DNA of 64,000 bases from Nothophaeocryptopus gaeumannii (taxonomy: Eukaryota > Ascomycota > Dothideomycetes > Mycosphaerellales > Mycosphaerellaceae), in the NCBI GenBank assembly GCA_031771865.1, contig JASISA010000042.1, positions 2,225,501 to 2,289,500 of the forward strand, given 5' to 3'. Shown one piece after another: positions 11,131 to 21,820 of the stretch. Numbering within the stretch: position 1 is the stretch's first letter; every line of letters begins with the position of its first letter. The notes under the pieces were generated by a model. It ran no database searches. It saw only the letters and a list, made by a program, of their open reading frames with translations, and was not told the DNA's origin. A program made the position numbers and the translations under genes.

Positions 11131-11458
11131 ACATGGTTCCCAGCACCGAGTGCACAGGGATAGCTTCAGCCTACCAAGACTAATGTCGAGCTCGAGCACT
11201 CTAGAAGTGATGATGTATGGCCGACAAAGTCGCAAACCTAGCCAGTCCATGAACACAACGCTACTTTCTGACTTACAGTTTCAAGCTCTGCTTCGCAAGG
11301 CGTTCTCAAAAGCAGTCACTTGGATCACTCGTTGCCTTTTGCGAACCACCTTCGTTCAGGGTGAGCTCTGTTTGGCAATTCTCACTGGCTTTGACAAGCT
11401 GGGAGCTAGTGGGTGTCTGCATCTGCTCACTTGTTAGCAACTTGTCGGCGACTTTGCA

Positions 11459-11491
11459 TGCAACCGAGGTGCAACCGAGGTGCAACCGAGA
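11459..11491. repeat. Three tandem copies of gcaaccgaggt
   Basis: An 11-base unit is repeated three times, the last with one change (gagat). Confidence 0.8.
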
Positions 11492-11695
11492 TGTGACTGG
11501 GCGGCAAGTCGAGGGTAAGTCGATTGCAGCTCGAGAGAAGCTTGCTGAGAAGTTGTTGACAAGTTGTGCGTGACTTGTCGACGAGCACTATGCGGTGCAC
11601 AGAGTAGCGCGTTGTCAGTGGAGAGTTCACTGATCTGCTGACGTCGGGACTCGCATCCATTGAGCTTCTATTCTTCACTTCTTATCCGCTCTTCA

Positions 11696-13249
11696 CTACA
11701 CACCCCTCCCCTCAGCAACAACAATCTCCCATACCAATTCAACAAAGTCCTTGACATCCCTGGCAAATCTCCCCGATCCTAACCCTTCTCTCTTCGTACT
11801 CCTTCCCCTGCCGTCACGGAAAGGTCCACTGAACCATCTCCCGGTCTCCCTCTCCGCGAGCATTTGCTCTCGATCGAGATCTCCCACCTGCACATCATCG
11901 TCAGTCCAATCATTCGTATAAGCCCGAATCCGTCGGCTCGCGACCTGTAACCTACGGATATCATTTTCTGCTTCCGGAGTCTCGCCATCGGTCTGTCCGA
12001 GCTTGGTGATGGTCGATCCTCGCCGGCGGTTCCGGCTTGAACCCATATCATTGGTGGCTGGCACTGTGCCAACGTGGAAGCTCGTGCGGCGAGGTCTCCG
12101 CCAAGCGGTAGGTGTTCTCGAAGCGACTGGAGATGTCGTGAGTGCAACGAGGCTGGGAGTCCGAGAGGTCTTTCGTCCATATGTATCATTGAAGATATGC
12201 GCAGAGCGTTCAACATCTGACCTGTTAGGGAAGACGGACGGGATATTCGGATAGCTCTGATGTCTCGCCAGCGCTTGCCATCTCTGCGCGTAATTGACGA
12301 GCTTATCACCATTTTGCTTTCGTCCTGGCACAGGAGGTATTTGCTGGTGTTCAAGACCTGCCGCTCCAGAATCCGCTCGATGCTCTCGCTTTTCTTCTGG
12401 TCGAACGCTTGTTTCCCAGAGGACTTGAGAGTCGTAGTAGAGAGACTCATCTGGTAAAACTCGCCTCTGAGGTTCGCTTCCCCATACACCGTCGTTCTTG
12501 AAGCCATTCAACCCTTCCGGGTCCGGTGTTTCCTTATAATTCCAGGCTCTGTTGAGTCTTCCCTGCACAACATCCGCTAACGCAGCGACGTTCTGCTCCC
12601 ATCTCAACTTCTCATCTTCGGCTAGAGCATGTGGGACCGATGCTGGAAAGAACTGTACATGTCGCAAATTCTCAACCCGAGGGAATATGCTTTGGTATAT
12701 GGGTAGCCGGATAAGTTGCTCCTGCAGTATCATGTCCTTCCACGGAAGCTGGCCCCTTGCGATCAAAGGCTCGAACGTATCCTCACCAATAGACACCAGC
12801 AAGGATCGCAGCCCCGGCCAGTGTGCCAGAGACTCAATATCAGACGAATAGATGCGCAACTGTGGCGCATACCCTCTCACGATTCCGATATCCTCCGTCC
12901 AGCCATCGCAGAACTGAACATACTGATTCCGCACGTAGGTTCTTGCCGCTCCCACAAAGTACTTCTTACAGACCAGAAACTCGTCAACTTTCAGTCGCGG
13001 TATTGACCAGAAATTCAGATTCGGCGTGCGGGCTCGCTTGATCGCCTGATGAAAATCCCAGTCCTTAAGCTTGACAAGGCTAGCCTCGTCGTAGTCGAAG
13101 GCCGGGTAGACCAGGTCCAGGACTAGGCTAAGAATCGGCTCTGGCAAGGAGAGGAGCTTAAGAGGCCTCTCTAATAGTGGTACAGATATCTGCCATTTGC
13201 TTGAAGGGGCTTTCGACTCGGACATTTCGGGCTGAGGAAGTTGCTGCAT
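11696..13249 (-). CDS. F-box-like fungal protein, uncharacterised
   Basis: Intronless, 517 residues, ATG at 13249. Residues ~33-50 (LLSLPEPILSLVLDLVY) have the Leu-Pro pattern of an F-box helix, and residues ~60-260 read like the structured part of fungal F-box proteins with conserved Trp and Cys (NFWSIPRLKVDEFLVCKKYF; WPGLRSLLVSIG). From ~residue 270 the protein becomes charged and probably disordered, then ends in a helix (DVKDFVELVWEIVVAE). If a true F-box protein, it would be a substrate adaptor for an SCF ubiquitin ligase; the substrate is unknown. The F-box match is weak. Confidence 0.75.
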   Translation of the reverse strand: MQQLPQPEMSESKAPSSKWQISVPLLERPLKLLSLPEPILSLVLDLVYPAFDYDEASLVKLKDWDFHQAIKRARTPNLNFWSIPRLKVDEFLVCKKYFVGAARTYVRNQYVQFCDGWTEDIGIVRGYAPQLRIYSSDIESLAHWPGLRSLLVSIGEDTFEPLIARGQLPWKDMILQEQLIRLPIYQSIFPRVENLRHVQFFPASVPHALAEDEKLRWEQNVAALADVVQGRLNRAWNYKETPDPEGLNGFKNDGVWGSEPQRRVLPDESLYYDSQVLWETSVRPEEKREHRADSGAAGLEHQQIPPVPGRKQNGDKLVNYAQRWQALARHQSYPNIPSVFPNRSDVERSAHIFNDTYGRKTSRTPSLVALTTSPVASRTPTAWRRPRRTSFHVGTVPATNDMGSSRNRRRGSTITKLGQTDGETPEAENDIRRLQVASRRIRAYTNDWTDDDVQVGDLDREQMLAERETGRWFSGPFRDGRGRSTKREGLGSGRFARDVKDFVELVWEIVVAEGRGV

Positions 13250-14163
13250 GGCTTGACGCTGTGTCGTGATTGTGCGACCGTATCCAGATTGCGCCCGGTG
13301 GAGTCATGTTTGCGAATACCATCTCTTCGTATGGCACAGCCTTTGCGATGCTTCCGGTGCGATGCCCATTGCCATAATGTTGGTTCGCTGAACCAGAAAG
13401 ATCGTGAAGTCTTGGCATTATTGCAGCAGTCTTTTGTAAAGTAGAGGTCAGCAAGCCCGATGAAGCTTTTCTCAGCCTTTCTGACGCATTGCCGCGAATG
13501 CTATATGGACTTCATTTCTTCATTACAGCGTATACATCAACTCCACATGAGCGACGGGAGATCGTGTTCCTGCTCCGAGTAGTGCAAGAAGCGGATGCGA
13601 ATTGCATTGTGAGGGTAAAGACTCATGTTCAGCGGGAGACGCATCGATTCCAGAGAGCGTATTTACATTTTGCTTGAAGAGTATTTTCGTATGAAGCTGC
13701 TGGAGTCGATGTGGAACTTGTCGTGACCCTGTCTGAACAGCGGACGCATATGCAGGCGCACAGACCGCCCGCTCCGACGGCCGCTTGCGCACGCTTTGCT
13801 GAATCCTCCAGGATTTCTAAGCCATATCGAGCCCCGTCAGGCTTTCTGACTGCAGCATCAATACCCTAAAGCGCCTCTTTCCGACATTCGCCATATCGTA
13901 GCCAGCCGTAAGATCCAGTATGGGCCTATAAGGCCTTGAAGGCGGAGTTTTGGTTCATGTTGTGTGTGCGATGGGCCGAGATTGCAACTACGCAGCAGAA
14001 TGGTATCCATAATTGGCAGGTGTTGATTGCAAATGAGCTCATGGTAGTTGATGATGCGCCATTAGCCATCATGCCAGCAGGACATTATATAGCCTGGCTG
14101 AGTAGACTGCAATCGACACAAGCTAGTCTCTCCTCTCAAAGTGCCCATTTCCTAGCACCAATC
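13250..14163. other. Intergenic between divergent genes
   Basis: Nothing coding is supported. It contains the upstream regions of the F-box-like gene and the quinone oxidoreductase, including a TATA box at 14096. Confidence 0.5.
14096..14101 (+). promoter_or_regulatory. TATA box of the quinone oxidoreductase gene
   Basis: TATATA lies 63 bases before the start codon at 14164, a usual distance for a fungal core promoter with a short leader. Confidence 0.5.
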
Positions 14164-15296
14164 ATGGCAAACCAAGCTTGGCAGATCACCGCGAAGAACA
14201 AGTTGGAGCTGGTCGACCTTCAAACTTCCATCCCGAAGCCAAGTTCAAAGCAGGCCCTCGTCCGTATCAAAGCAGCTTCACTCAACTACCGCGATGTTCT
14301 CATCGCCCAGCACAGCCCAGACTACCCAGTGCAGGCGAAGCAAGGTCTAGTACCGGGCAGCGACGGGGCAGGTATCGTCGAAGAAGCTGGCGCCGGGTCA
14401 AAGTGGAAGAAGGGAGACCGCGTGTTTCTGCAAGCGAACACCTGGCAGACCGGAAGCGACCCTCGCGACTTCATCCTCCATGAAACCTTGGGAGGAGGTG
14501 AGACCGATGGGACTCTCCGACGATGGGCTGTAATAGACGATAATAAGCTTGTAAAGGCTCCCGAAGGACTCTCCTTAGAAGAAGCATGCACCATTTATAC
14601 AGCAGGCGTGACCAGCTGGCACGCTTTGCAGTTTGGCCATATCAAACTTGAGCCCGGTATGACTGTGTTGACGCAGGGTACCGGAGGCGTGAGCTGCTAT
14701 GCCATTCAGGTAGGCCAAGCCATGTAGGGGACATTGCATACTCTTGCTGACTTTTCGAAGATCGCTGCGGCGACGGGAGCAACAGTCGTTGCAACTTCGT
14801 CTTCAGACGATAAGCTCAAGGTCGCCAAGGACCTTGGTGCCACCCATTTGATCAATTATCGGAAAACGCCAGACTGGGCCACGGAGGCACTTAAATTGAC
14901 AGGCGGCAAGGGTGTGGACATTGTCGTCGATGTTGTGGGAGCCGAAAGCATTGAACAAGCGCTGAAGGCTACGCGCCATGGCGGGGCTGTGGAGGTGCTC
15001 GGAATGCTGTCCAAGGACCCAAACCAGGCAGTGAACATCGTGCCGCTCATTCTGTTCGGAGCCAAGACTGGTGAGTCTACTATCAGGAAGCTGCGACGCC
15101 GTAGACTAACGCTGTCGCAGTGCATGGCATTCTTGGGGCAGGTAGTCGAGAGATGTCTGAGGGCATGTCTGCCTTTTTGGAAAAGCACCAGATCCACCCT
15201 CCGATTGCTAAGACGTACCCGTTTGAAGACTTCGACAAGGCGCTTGAAGCATTGAAGACGCTCTCGGCCCCAGGAAAGATTGTCATCCAAATCTAA
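14164..15296 (+). CDS. Zinc-free MDR quinone oxidoreductase / alcohol dehydrogenase-like protein
   Basis: Three exons (14164-14709, 14761-15070, 15121-15296; introns of 51 and 50 bases with CTGAC and CTAAC branch sites) give 343 residues. ATG 14164 follows a TATA box; an earlier in-frame start is less likely because homologues begin near MANQAW. The N-terminal GroES-like part contains ASLNYRDVLIAQ and GLVPGSDGAGIVEEAG. The Rossmann part has the nucleotide loop TQGTGGVSCYAIQ, interrupted by intron 1 exactly after the Gln. No structural zinc Cys cluster is seen, as in quinone reductase-type members. It would reduce quinones or enones with NADPH. It converges on the next gene with 27 bases between stop codons. 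Confidence 0.92.
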
Positions 15297-15323
15297 AAGG
15301 CTCTCATGCTTAATCTGACGGGG

Positions 15324-16406
15324 TCACTTGGTCGTACCAGAGCTCTGGTTAGACAGATACTTCTTGTAGTCATCGCAACTCCTTCGTACACCATCTGCCA
15401 AGCTCACTTTCGGCTCATAACCTAAGATCTTTCTTGCTTTAGAGTTGTCGGAGTAGTGAGTCCTCACAGCATCTCTGACGCTGCCGGTGTCCAGGGTGCT
15501 GGCAGAACCCGTAAAGAATGTGATTATCTCAAGAATGAACGCAACGATCCAAGTCAGCCACATCGGTACGAAGATCCTGGAACGGGGAACATGTCCAAAC
15601 TGCGCCCAGATGGCAAGGAAGAAATCCCAAAAGTAAACCGGTTCTTGATTCGAGATGAAGAAAGCATGCCCCGCAGCGGTCTGTGTAGTAAGCATGTTGT
15701 CGACGGCGAGAACGTGGGCATCCACGGCATTGTCCAGATACATGAAGTCGTACAGGTTATCTCCGTCGCCGACTACGAAGTACGTTTCGCGTTTCGCGAT
15801 CAGGTCGTCTATCAGGCTGATGACTGCTACGTCGCCAGGTCCGATGATGGTACACGGGCGGAGAGCACAAGCCTTGAGGCCCTTCTCCGCATGTTGAGGC
15901 GAGAGCACGAACTGCTCGGCCATGCCTTTTGACTTGCCGTAATGCAATGTTGCGAAGCCAAGGGGGATGTCTTCTCTCATCAGGAAGTAGTCGTGATCTA
16001 GATCATCGATGACGGCCGTGCAGCTGCTGGTGTGCACAAATCGCTGGCATCCGCTCATGAGCGTGGCCATGAGGACATTAACGGTTCCGTGGTAGTTGAT
16101 TGCCTTGACCTTTTCCCATTGCGTACTGTTTCTGCTGTACCTGTGCTTTCTGGCCGGCACGATTCCAGCCGTGTGTACCACGATGTCCGGATGTAGGCCA
16201 CGGAAGGCTCTGTTGACGCTCTCGGTCGCCGTGATATCGACATGGCGATACTCTGCAATCCGGTCTTGTACATTGGCATCCGGTGACTTCAGGTCCAGGA
16301 CGGTGATCTTCCACTTGGGGTGTTTCTCGAGCAAAGCTTTCACAATGCCTCCGCCAAGGAAGCCGGAGCCACCCGTAACGAGGCATTGTACGACATCATC
16401 AGCCAT
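15324..16406 (-). CDS. 3-beta-hydroxysteroid dehydrogenase / ERG26-like NAD(P)-dependent sterol dehydrogenase
   Basis: Intronless, 360 residues, ATG at 16406. An extended short-chain dehydrogenase: the cofactor loop TGGSGFLGG is at residues 11-19 and the catalytic YGKSK at 156-160 (Tyr156, Lys160), with HTSSC supplying the Ser of the triad. A hydrophobic segment (MWLTWIVAFILEIITFF) near residues 280-300 matches the membrane attachment of 3-beta-HSD proteins. Its family includes sterol-4-alpha-carboxylate 3-dehydrogenase of ergosterol synthesis. Fungi have several paralogues, so it may instead act on another sterol or secondary metabolite. It is convergent with the quinone oxidoreductase. Confidence 0.88.
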   Translation of the reverse strand: MADDVVQCLVTGGSGFLGGGIVKALLEKHPKWKITVLDLKSPDANVQDRIAEYRHVDITATESVNRAFRGLHPDIVVHTAGIVPARKHRYSRNSTQWEKVKAINYHGTVNVLMATLMSGCQRFVHTSSCTAVIDDLDHDYFLMREDIPLGFATLHYGKSKGMAEQFVLSPQHAEKGLKACALRPCTIIGPGDVAVISLIDDLIAKRETYFVVGDGDNLYDFMYLDNAVDAHVLAVDNMLTTQTAAGHAFFISNQEPVYFWDFFLAIWAQFGHVPRSRIFVPMWLTWIVAFILEIITFFTGSASTLDTGSVRDAVRTHYSDNSKARKILGYEPKVSLADGVRRSCDDYKKYLSNQSSGTTK

Positions 16407-16741
16407 ATTCTAAAATTGTTGCCCTGAAGACGGGAGGGAAACGCAAGGAGCTCATGATGAGAAGGATGGTCGTGCAAGTGCGCAGGAAGTTGTCGTCCGA
16501 TCGTGGCGCTTTGACTTTCGGAGATTGGTGGAAGCCGGGATCGGGCTCAGACCTGTGATGAGATAATCTCTCAATCCTGGATTCCTGGACACCTTCTCTT
16601 CTCGCTCAAAGGACTCGTGATGGGTTTCTGTGGTTGTGAGATTGGAACAAAGGCGACGAAGAGGTGGAGGATTCATCCGCTATGGTGAAAGGAGAATATG
16701 TGATTGTCTCTGACTTAGTCCATACCATGGGATGCTTCCAG
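16407..16741. other. Short intergenic region
   Basis: Upstream of the ERG26-like gene and downstream of the NAT9-like gene, both on the minus strand. Nothing else seen. Confidence 0.5.
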
Positions 16742-17627
16742 TCACACCCTCTCCGGGATCGTCTTCATCTGATGCCTTTCCTCACCACCCTCCTTCGCCT
16801 CCACATACTTCAGCTCTGCCGCTTTTTCGAAACCTTTCTGCCTGCCCAAAATGCCCACATCTGGTAGCCACCTCAATTCCAGCTCGCCAAAGTAGTTCGC
16901 ATCTTCTACTGTTCTCACAAACCCTACTGACTCGAACAACCGAAGACTTCCGAGGTTGGTCTTGTGGATCTTGACGCGAAGAAACGCCAGTTGAGGTGTT
17001 GATGTCCCGGCTGAATCAGGCATGTTCTGCACCTCCTCGACAGTCGGGCTCTGCACCCTAGAGGGCGTTTTCGTAGCGTACTCAGCGCCGACCAGAGACC
17101 AATTCGTCAGAATGTAGTCCAAGAAACAAAGTAGTGCTGCACGACCATGGCCCTTTTGCTGCAGGTCCTTGCGAGCAATCATGAGCTCTACTTCGCCCAC
17201 CACGTTTGCGCCAAGTGCTTGCACATCTTGGGCCATTTCATCCGAATCTGGAGGGAAGATGAAGAGATTGATGTCTCCGACCATGCGTTCTGGTGGGTCG
17301 CCCATTGTGGGATCTACGGATGTAAGGGCGTGTGCTTCAGTTGGACTCCCCGTTGCCTTCAAAGGTAGACAGACGATGAACGTCAGCTTGTCGTGGTCGG
17401 TTCGCCAGGACCGCTGCATCGCATATTCCTCCTCGATAGATAGTGGTTCCGACGCCGTCGCTGCTTGAAGCTCTGGATCTTTCATCCACTCATGGTATGT
17501 CGGGACGTGGTGCTTCGAGTAAGGAACTAGCAGGATTGAGCCCGTCGAGAGAGCTGAGGTAGTGTGAATAGGTGAGTATGGTATCGTGGTCTCGATGCAG
17601 CGTACCTGTGTTCTCGTTGATTTTCAT
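16742..17627 (-). CDS. NAT9: NAT9-type GNAT N-acetyltransferase
   Basis: Two exons: a 22-base first coding exon (17606-17627) and 16742-17553, separated by a 52-base GT-AG intron; 277 residues. Joined, the N-terminus matches the NAT9 family: MKINENTALSTG, LLVPYSKHHVPTYHEWM, then LQAATASEPLSIEEEYAMQ, followed by the HDKLTFIV strand. The acetyl-CoA region is seen as QQKGHGRAALLCFLDY (Q-x-x-G-x-G/A). The C-terminal strand KTNLGSLRLFESVGF is the usual GNAT end. An insert between the two (about residues 165-185) is longer than in animals. NAT9 proteins are associated with microtubule stability; substrate unknown. Confidence 0.9.
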
Positions 17628-18490
17628 CTTGCTCAACTGATCTGCTGGTCCAGTGCCAGATGTAGTCAACTTATGCGCTCGCTTTCGAGATTAGGAAGGG
17701 TATTCTACAGGCATGTGTTGCGCCTGAACAGATAAGACATAGAATCCGAGGCAAGTCTTGAGGGGAGAGTTCGTCAGATGGAGTTCAAGTGATGATTGCA
17801 CGAGAGGTCGTCGAGCTCTTCTCATGTCTCTTCCTTTCGCCTACCTTCGAGTTCGGAGACTGACCGCCAGCAACTCTTTTGCGCCTGCTAATGAACACTT
17901 ACGAGGAATCCTGAAATGACGGACCTGTGAGAACCTGTCACCGATGCTGCAATTTCTGCAGTCGGGTTAGCTGTTCGGGAAGCGACCGATGGCCGATTGT
18001 AATGACTGGCGTGCGAGTTGATAGAGTATATGGATGTCAAAAGGAGGTCGTTGATGGAAGTGTGACGAAAACTTAGAGCTATCTTCACGGAAATGGGTCC
18101 GATCCTGGCTTCGACCAATGGCTAGGCGCCAAAGCGTGTGGCCTGACTGTCCTGACAACATGAAGCTGCGACTCCAAACAACTTTCAACCATCTTCACCA
18201 ACCTGGAAGTAGACAATTTGTGTTTGCACTGTTTGCACTGCGAGACAGCGCGACATAGCCTTCTGGACATGATGGCGACGGCATCCAGTGCGGTGGAGAG
18301 GATACTTTTGGTTCCGGGATCCTGATACCACGTTGCAGGCCCTGACTACTCCACTGGCGTAGCATTACTTTGCCGATCAACGAACGCAACATGTCACGTA
18401 GGCCATTATCAGCAAGTATGGCGCGGTGCAAAAGCGAGCAGTTCGCTCTTATACCTTTCGGGCGTTTGGAGAGGCAGGCCATCAACCAGT
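17628..18490. promoter_or_regulatory. Upstream region shared by NAT9-like and NAGLU genes
   Basis: The genes on either side diverge. Only short frames without coding features lie here. Confidence 0.4.
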
Positions 18491-20818
18491 ATGCGGCTGA
18501 TAACAGTGTCTTTCATCTTCCAGTGGCTAGCTGTATGCGTGGCAGCAACATGGACTACCGCCGGCATTGAAGCACTCGTACAGAGACGACTTCCAAACCA
18601 CATCAACAGCTTCGTCTTTGCTCTGAGCGATAGCACAGCAACCCCCAACCACACGGTATCAACTGCTCCGAATGACGAGTACACGGTCAGCAATGGTCAA
18701 AATGGCACGATCAGCATCACCGGCAATTCACCCATAGCCCTTGCTAGTGGGCTTCGATGGTATCTTGCCAATATTGTACACGTCGATATCTACTGGTTTA
18801 TAGGATCAAAATTGCATCTGGCGCCAAGGGGACTACCAAGACTGAATGCATCCTACCATGGCTCATCTACAGTGCCTTGGAGATATCACTTCAACACCGT
18901 CACCTTCAGCTACGCCTCTGCCTTCTGGGACTGGGAAGACTGGGAGTTGCAACTCGATTGGATGGCTTTTCGAGGCATTAATTTACCACTAGCATGGGTC
19001 GGATATGAGAAGATCCTGAAAGATGTCTTGAGCGAAGCTGGCTTTACGCATTCTGACATCGCTACGTTCCTTTCAGGTCCGGCTTTCCAAGCGTGGAACC
19101 GATTCGGTAATATACAAGGCTCCTGGGGTGGCGATTTGCCAGAGAGCTGGATCGATGCGCAATTTGAACTGAACAAGAAGATTGTGGCCAGGATGGAGGA
19201 GCTCGGCATGACACCTGTCTTGCCTTGCTTCACTGGATTTGTGCCATTCGAGATTGCTTCGATCTATCCAAACGCTTCATTCGTGAATGGAAGTCAATGG
19301 AACGGCTCCCAAGCACGATACACAAATGTCACGTTCTTGGAGCCCGCAGATCCGTTATTCACGACCATGCAGAAAAGCTTCATCTCGAAGCAGATTGAAG
19401 CATACGGCGATGTCACCAACATATATACTCTGGACCAGTATAACGAGAACGACCCGTTCAGTGGAGATCTCGACTACCTTCACAACATCACATCCAACAC
19501 CATCAAGAGTCTCAAAGCAGCGGATCCAAATGCTGTCTGGATGCTGCAGGGCTGGCTCTTCTATAGCTCCGAAGACTTCTGGACCAGTGAGCGAGTGGAA
19601 GCGTACTTGGGTGGCGTCGACATTGCAGATATGCTGATACTGGATCTCTTCTCTGAATCTCAGCCTCAATGGCAGCGGACCAACAATTATTACGGCAAGC
19701 CTTGGATATGGTGCCAACTTCACGACTATGGCGGGAATATGGGTCTATACGGTCAAGTCGAGAATGTGACCATCAATCCAGTGGCGGCGCTAGCCAACAA
19801 AAGCAGCACTATGATCGGCATGGGTCTAACGATGGAAGGACAAGAGGGCAACGAAATCATGTACGATCTTCTACTCGACCAAGCCTGGTCGAAGGATGCC
19901 ATCAATTCTGACACATACTTCTACAACTGGGCAAAAAGCCGCTACCACGGCGCTCAGGTGCCTTCTGGCATCTATCGAGCGTGGAACATGATGCGCCAAA
20001 CTGTTTACAACAACACCGACATTAGCGCTGCTGAGGCCACCACAAAATCCCTCCTCGAGCTCGCTCCGAACACCACAGGTCTCCTGAATCGCACAGGCCA
20101 TCATTCTACTACGATTCAGTACGACCCCAGTGTCTTACTCTCTGCCTGGAATGAATTCTACAATGCCTCGAAAGACTCTCCTAATCTGTGGGAAGTCGAA
20201 GCTTACACTTTCGACCTCACGGATATAACCCGTCAAGTCTTCGCAAATGCCTTTACTGTTCTGTACGCCGACTTCATCGCCGCAGCGAACAGCTCCCTAA
20301 ACGCAACCTACTCTCCTACCTCAGCTCAAACCACCGGCAAGAAGATGTTCTCTCTCCTATCCGACCTCGATGCAATCCTCACAGCAAACGGAAACGCCCA
20401 CTTCTCTCTCCCAGCTTGGATCGCCGCCGCTCGATCCTGGGCTCCTCCAACCAACACCAGCGCCACCACAAACTCCTCCGTTGCAGCCTTCTACGAATAC
20501 AACGCTCGTAATCAAGTAACCTGGTGGGGTCCAACGGGCGAGATCTCAGATTACGCTTCGAAACAATGGGGTGGGCTTGTGAAATCTTACTATCTTCCGA
20601 GGTGGCAGAGATTTGTTGGAATTACTTTGAACAGTACGACGGCAAACAATGGCGAGAATGCGGCATTGAAAGCCAGTCTGCATGCTTTCGAGCAGAACTG
20701 GCAGGGACAAACTTGGGAAGACGCTTTGGGGGAGACTTATGCTGTGCCTAGTGGAAGGGAGTTGCAGAGGGTGATTGCGAGGGTTGTAAAGAATTGGCCT
20801 GATGTTTTCGGTATGTAG
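18491..20818 (+). CDS. NAGLU: Secreted alpha-N-acetylglucosaminidase, GH89
   Basis: Intronless, 775 residues. A signal peptide is visible (MRLITVSFIFQWLAVCVAA, cleavage near residue 19). The three parts of the family follow: an N-terminal alpha/beta domain (to ~120), a TIM-barrel (SYASAFWDWEDWELQLDWMAFRG onward) and a helical C-terminal domain. Glu319 in DQYNENDP and Glu449 in GLTMEGQEGNE correspond to the two catalytic glutamates of the human enzyme (316 and 446). More than 15 Asn-X-Ser/Thr sites fit secretion. It removes terminal alpha-linked GlcNAc; in a fungus it probably acts on extracellular glycans. Looks complete. Confidence 0.95.
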   Translation: MRLITVSFIFQWLAVCVAATWTTAGIEALVQRRLPNHINSFVFALSDSTATPNHTVSTAPNDEYTVSNGQNGTISITGNSPIALASGLRWYLANIVHVDIYWFIGSKLHLAPRGLPRLNASYHGSSTVPWRYHFNTVTFSYASAFWDWEDWELQLDWMAFRGINLPLAWVGYEKILKDVLSEAGFTHSDIATFLSGPAFQAWNRFGNIQGSWGGDLPESWIDAQFELNKKIVARMEELGMTPVLPCFTGFVPFEIASIYPNASFVNGSQWNGSQARYTNVTFLEPADPLFTTMQKSFISKQIEAYGDVTNIYTLDQYNENDPFSGDLDYLHNITSNTIKSLKAADPNAVWMLQGWLFYSSEDFWTSERVEAYLGGVDIADMLILDLFSESQPQWQRTNNYYGKPWIWCQLHDYGGNMGLYGQVENVTINPVAALANKSSTMIGMGLTMEGQEGNEIMYDLLLDQAWSKDAINSDTYFYNWAKSRYHGAQVPSGIYRAWNMMRQTVYNNTDISAAEATTKSLLELAPNTTGLLNRTGHHSTTIQYDPSVLLSAWNEFYNASKDSPNLWEVEAYTFDLTDITRQVFANAFTVLYADFIAAANSSLNATYSPTSAQTTGKKMFSLLSDLDAILTANGNAHFSLPAWIAAARSWAPPTNTSATTNSSVAAFYEYNARNQVTWWGPTGEISDYASKQWGGLVKSYYLPRWQRFVGITLNSTTANNGENAALKASLHAFEQNWQGQTWEDALGETYAVPSGRELQRVIARVVKNWPDVFGM

Positions 20819-21820
20819 GTATTGATATAAGGTCCCAGCCTGCGCTGAAAGTGTACCTGCGAGCGAGGCCAACATCTTATTCCGTCCTCACTCTCCCCTT
20901 CTCTCCCTTGCTCAGTCCGTACCTCTCCCTCACTCATCCCTTCCCTCCTGCCCGGCACTTATATTCTCGTTCAGAGTCCCCCTCCCTCAACAACCCCTCT
21001 TGGCTCAGTGGTAGCGCACAAGTCAGCGCGGAAGGTTAAATGTTGCCTCTACGATGACCTGCTCTTGAGCCAACGGCGGTTGCCTTGCTCTGCTCCAACC
21101 GACTCTCGTTTAAACTTAACTGCTTTTCCCTCTTACTAGCACGGCCTCCTCTTTTTGCTTTGCATATGACAACCCTACCAAACACAAACCCCCTTTACCT
21201 TCCTTTCTCCTTTCCATCACCTTTTTCACTCCTCCCGATCTATCCATACTTTTTATTCCCGTCTGAACCGCCCTTTCTCAACAATCGCTCTCGGCTCAGT
21301 GGCAGCGGCGCTACCCGCGTACATATCATGTCGAACCCTCCGACACCGCTCTCGAAAAAAAACATACTGTTCTCGCGCGATATCGAGGAACTCGCATTCG
21401 CGTTTGGGCCAAGGGCGATGCTTTTGCTTCGATGTTCTCTGGTTTTTCTTGTTAGCGATATGATGGTCGATTGAACTCCAGAGAAGGTACGCGAAAGCTG
21501 GAGAGCGACATGATATTGCTTCTTAGTTTGCATGTGATCGACGAGGGTTGGGGTACACCCTAACTGCCGTCGAGCCTTCGCTGTCAGCTGGAGAGGTCTT
21601 GGCATAGTATTGATCAGCCAGTATGGTATCGACTCAAGGGAAGATGGAACTTTGACATGGTCGGTAGTCCGTAGTGTATGATAACGTTACCACTACGTCT
21701 GTGATATTGTGCAACAGCCACATCCGTGTCTAGCTCTTGCCAGCCAGGCAGGCCATATCCGCGCGCGAAACGCCATGCTCATACTGAATGCAATTCCACG
21801 CAAATGCCAGCTCTTCATCT
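20819..21820. other. Intergenic, pyrimidine-rich, with a diverged direct duplication
   Basis: No supported gene. It contains C/T-rich tracts and two related segments (20960-21016 and 21250-21306), listed separately. Confidence 0.5.
20960..21306. repeat. Diverged direct duplication ending in ggctcagtggnagcg
   Basis: Segments 20960-21016 and 21250-21306 align: a pyrimidine-rich stretch, then ctcaacaa, then ggctcagtgg and agcg. The shared end resembles a tRNA A box, but neither copy folds into a tRNA. In the first copy ttggctca (about 21000) pairs with tgagccaa (about 21066), making a possible long-loop hairpin. Confidence 0.5.

Larger units (their letters stand above)
8905..11695. other. Gene-free 2.8 kb region with a decayed tandem array
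   Basis: Only short unsupported ORFs occur on either strand. The dominant structure is a degenerate periodic repeat (separate entry, 9437-11130). A small 11-base tandem repeat lies at 11459-11491. Confidence 0.65.

Noticed and set aside
13158..13454. 98-codon minus-strand ORF overlapping the start of the F-box-like gene
   Set aside because: Different frame from the long ORF, no splice link, no domain.
13919..13935. Near-palindrome around cctataaggcc as a regulatory site
   Set aside because: Short, with no second copy and no known factor; not distinguishable from chance.
21000..21060. tRNA gene suggested by an A-box-like sequence
   Set aside because: No acceptor-stem pairing, D stem incomplete, and the B-box-like sequence is about 10 bases too close and poorly matched.
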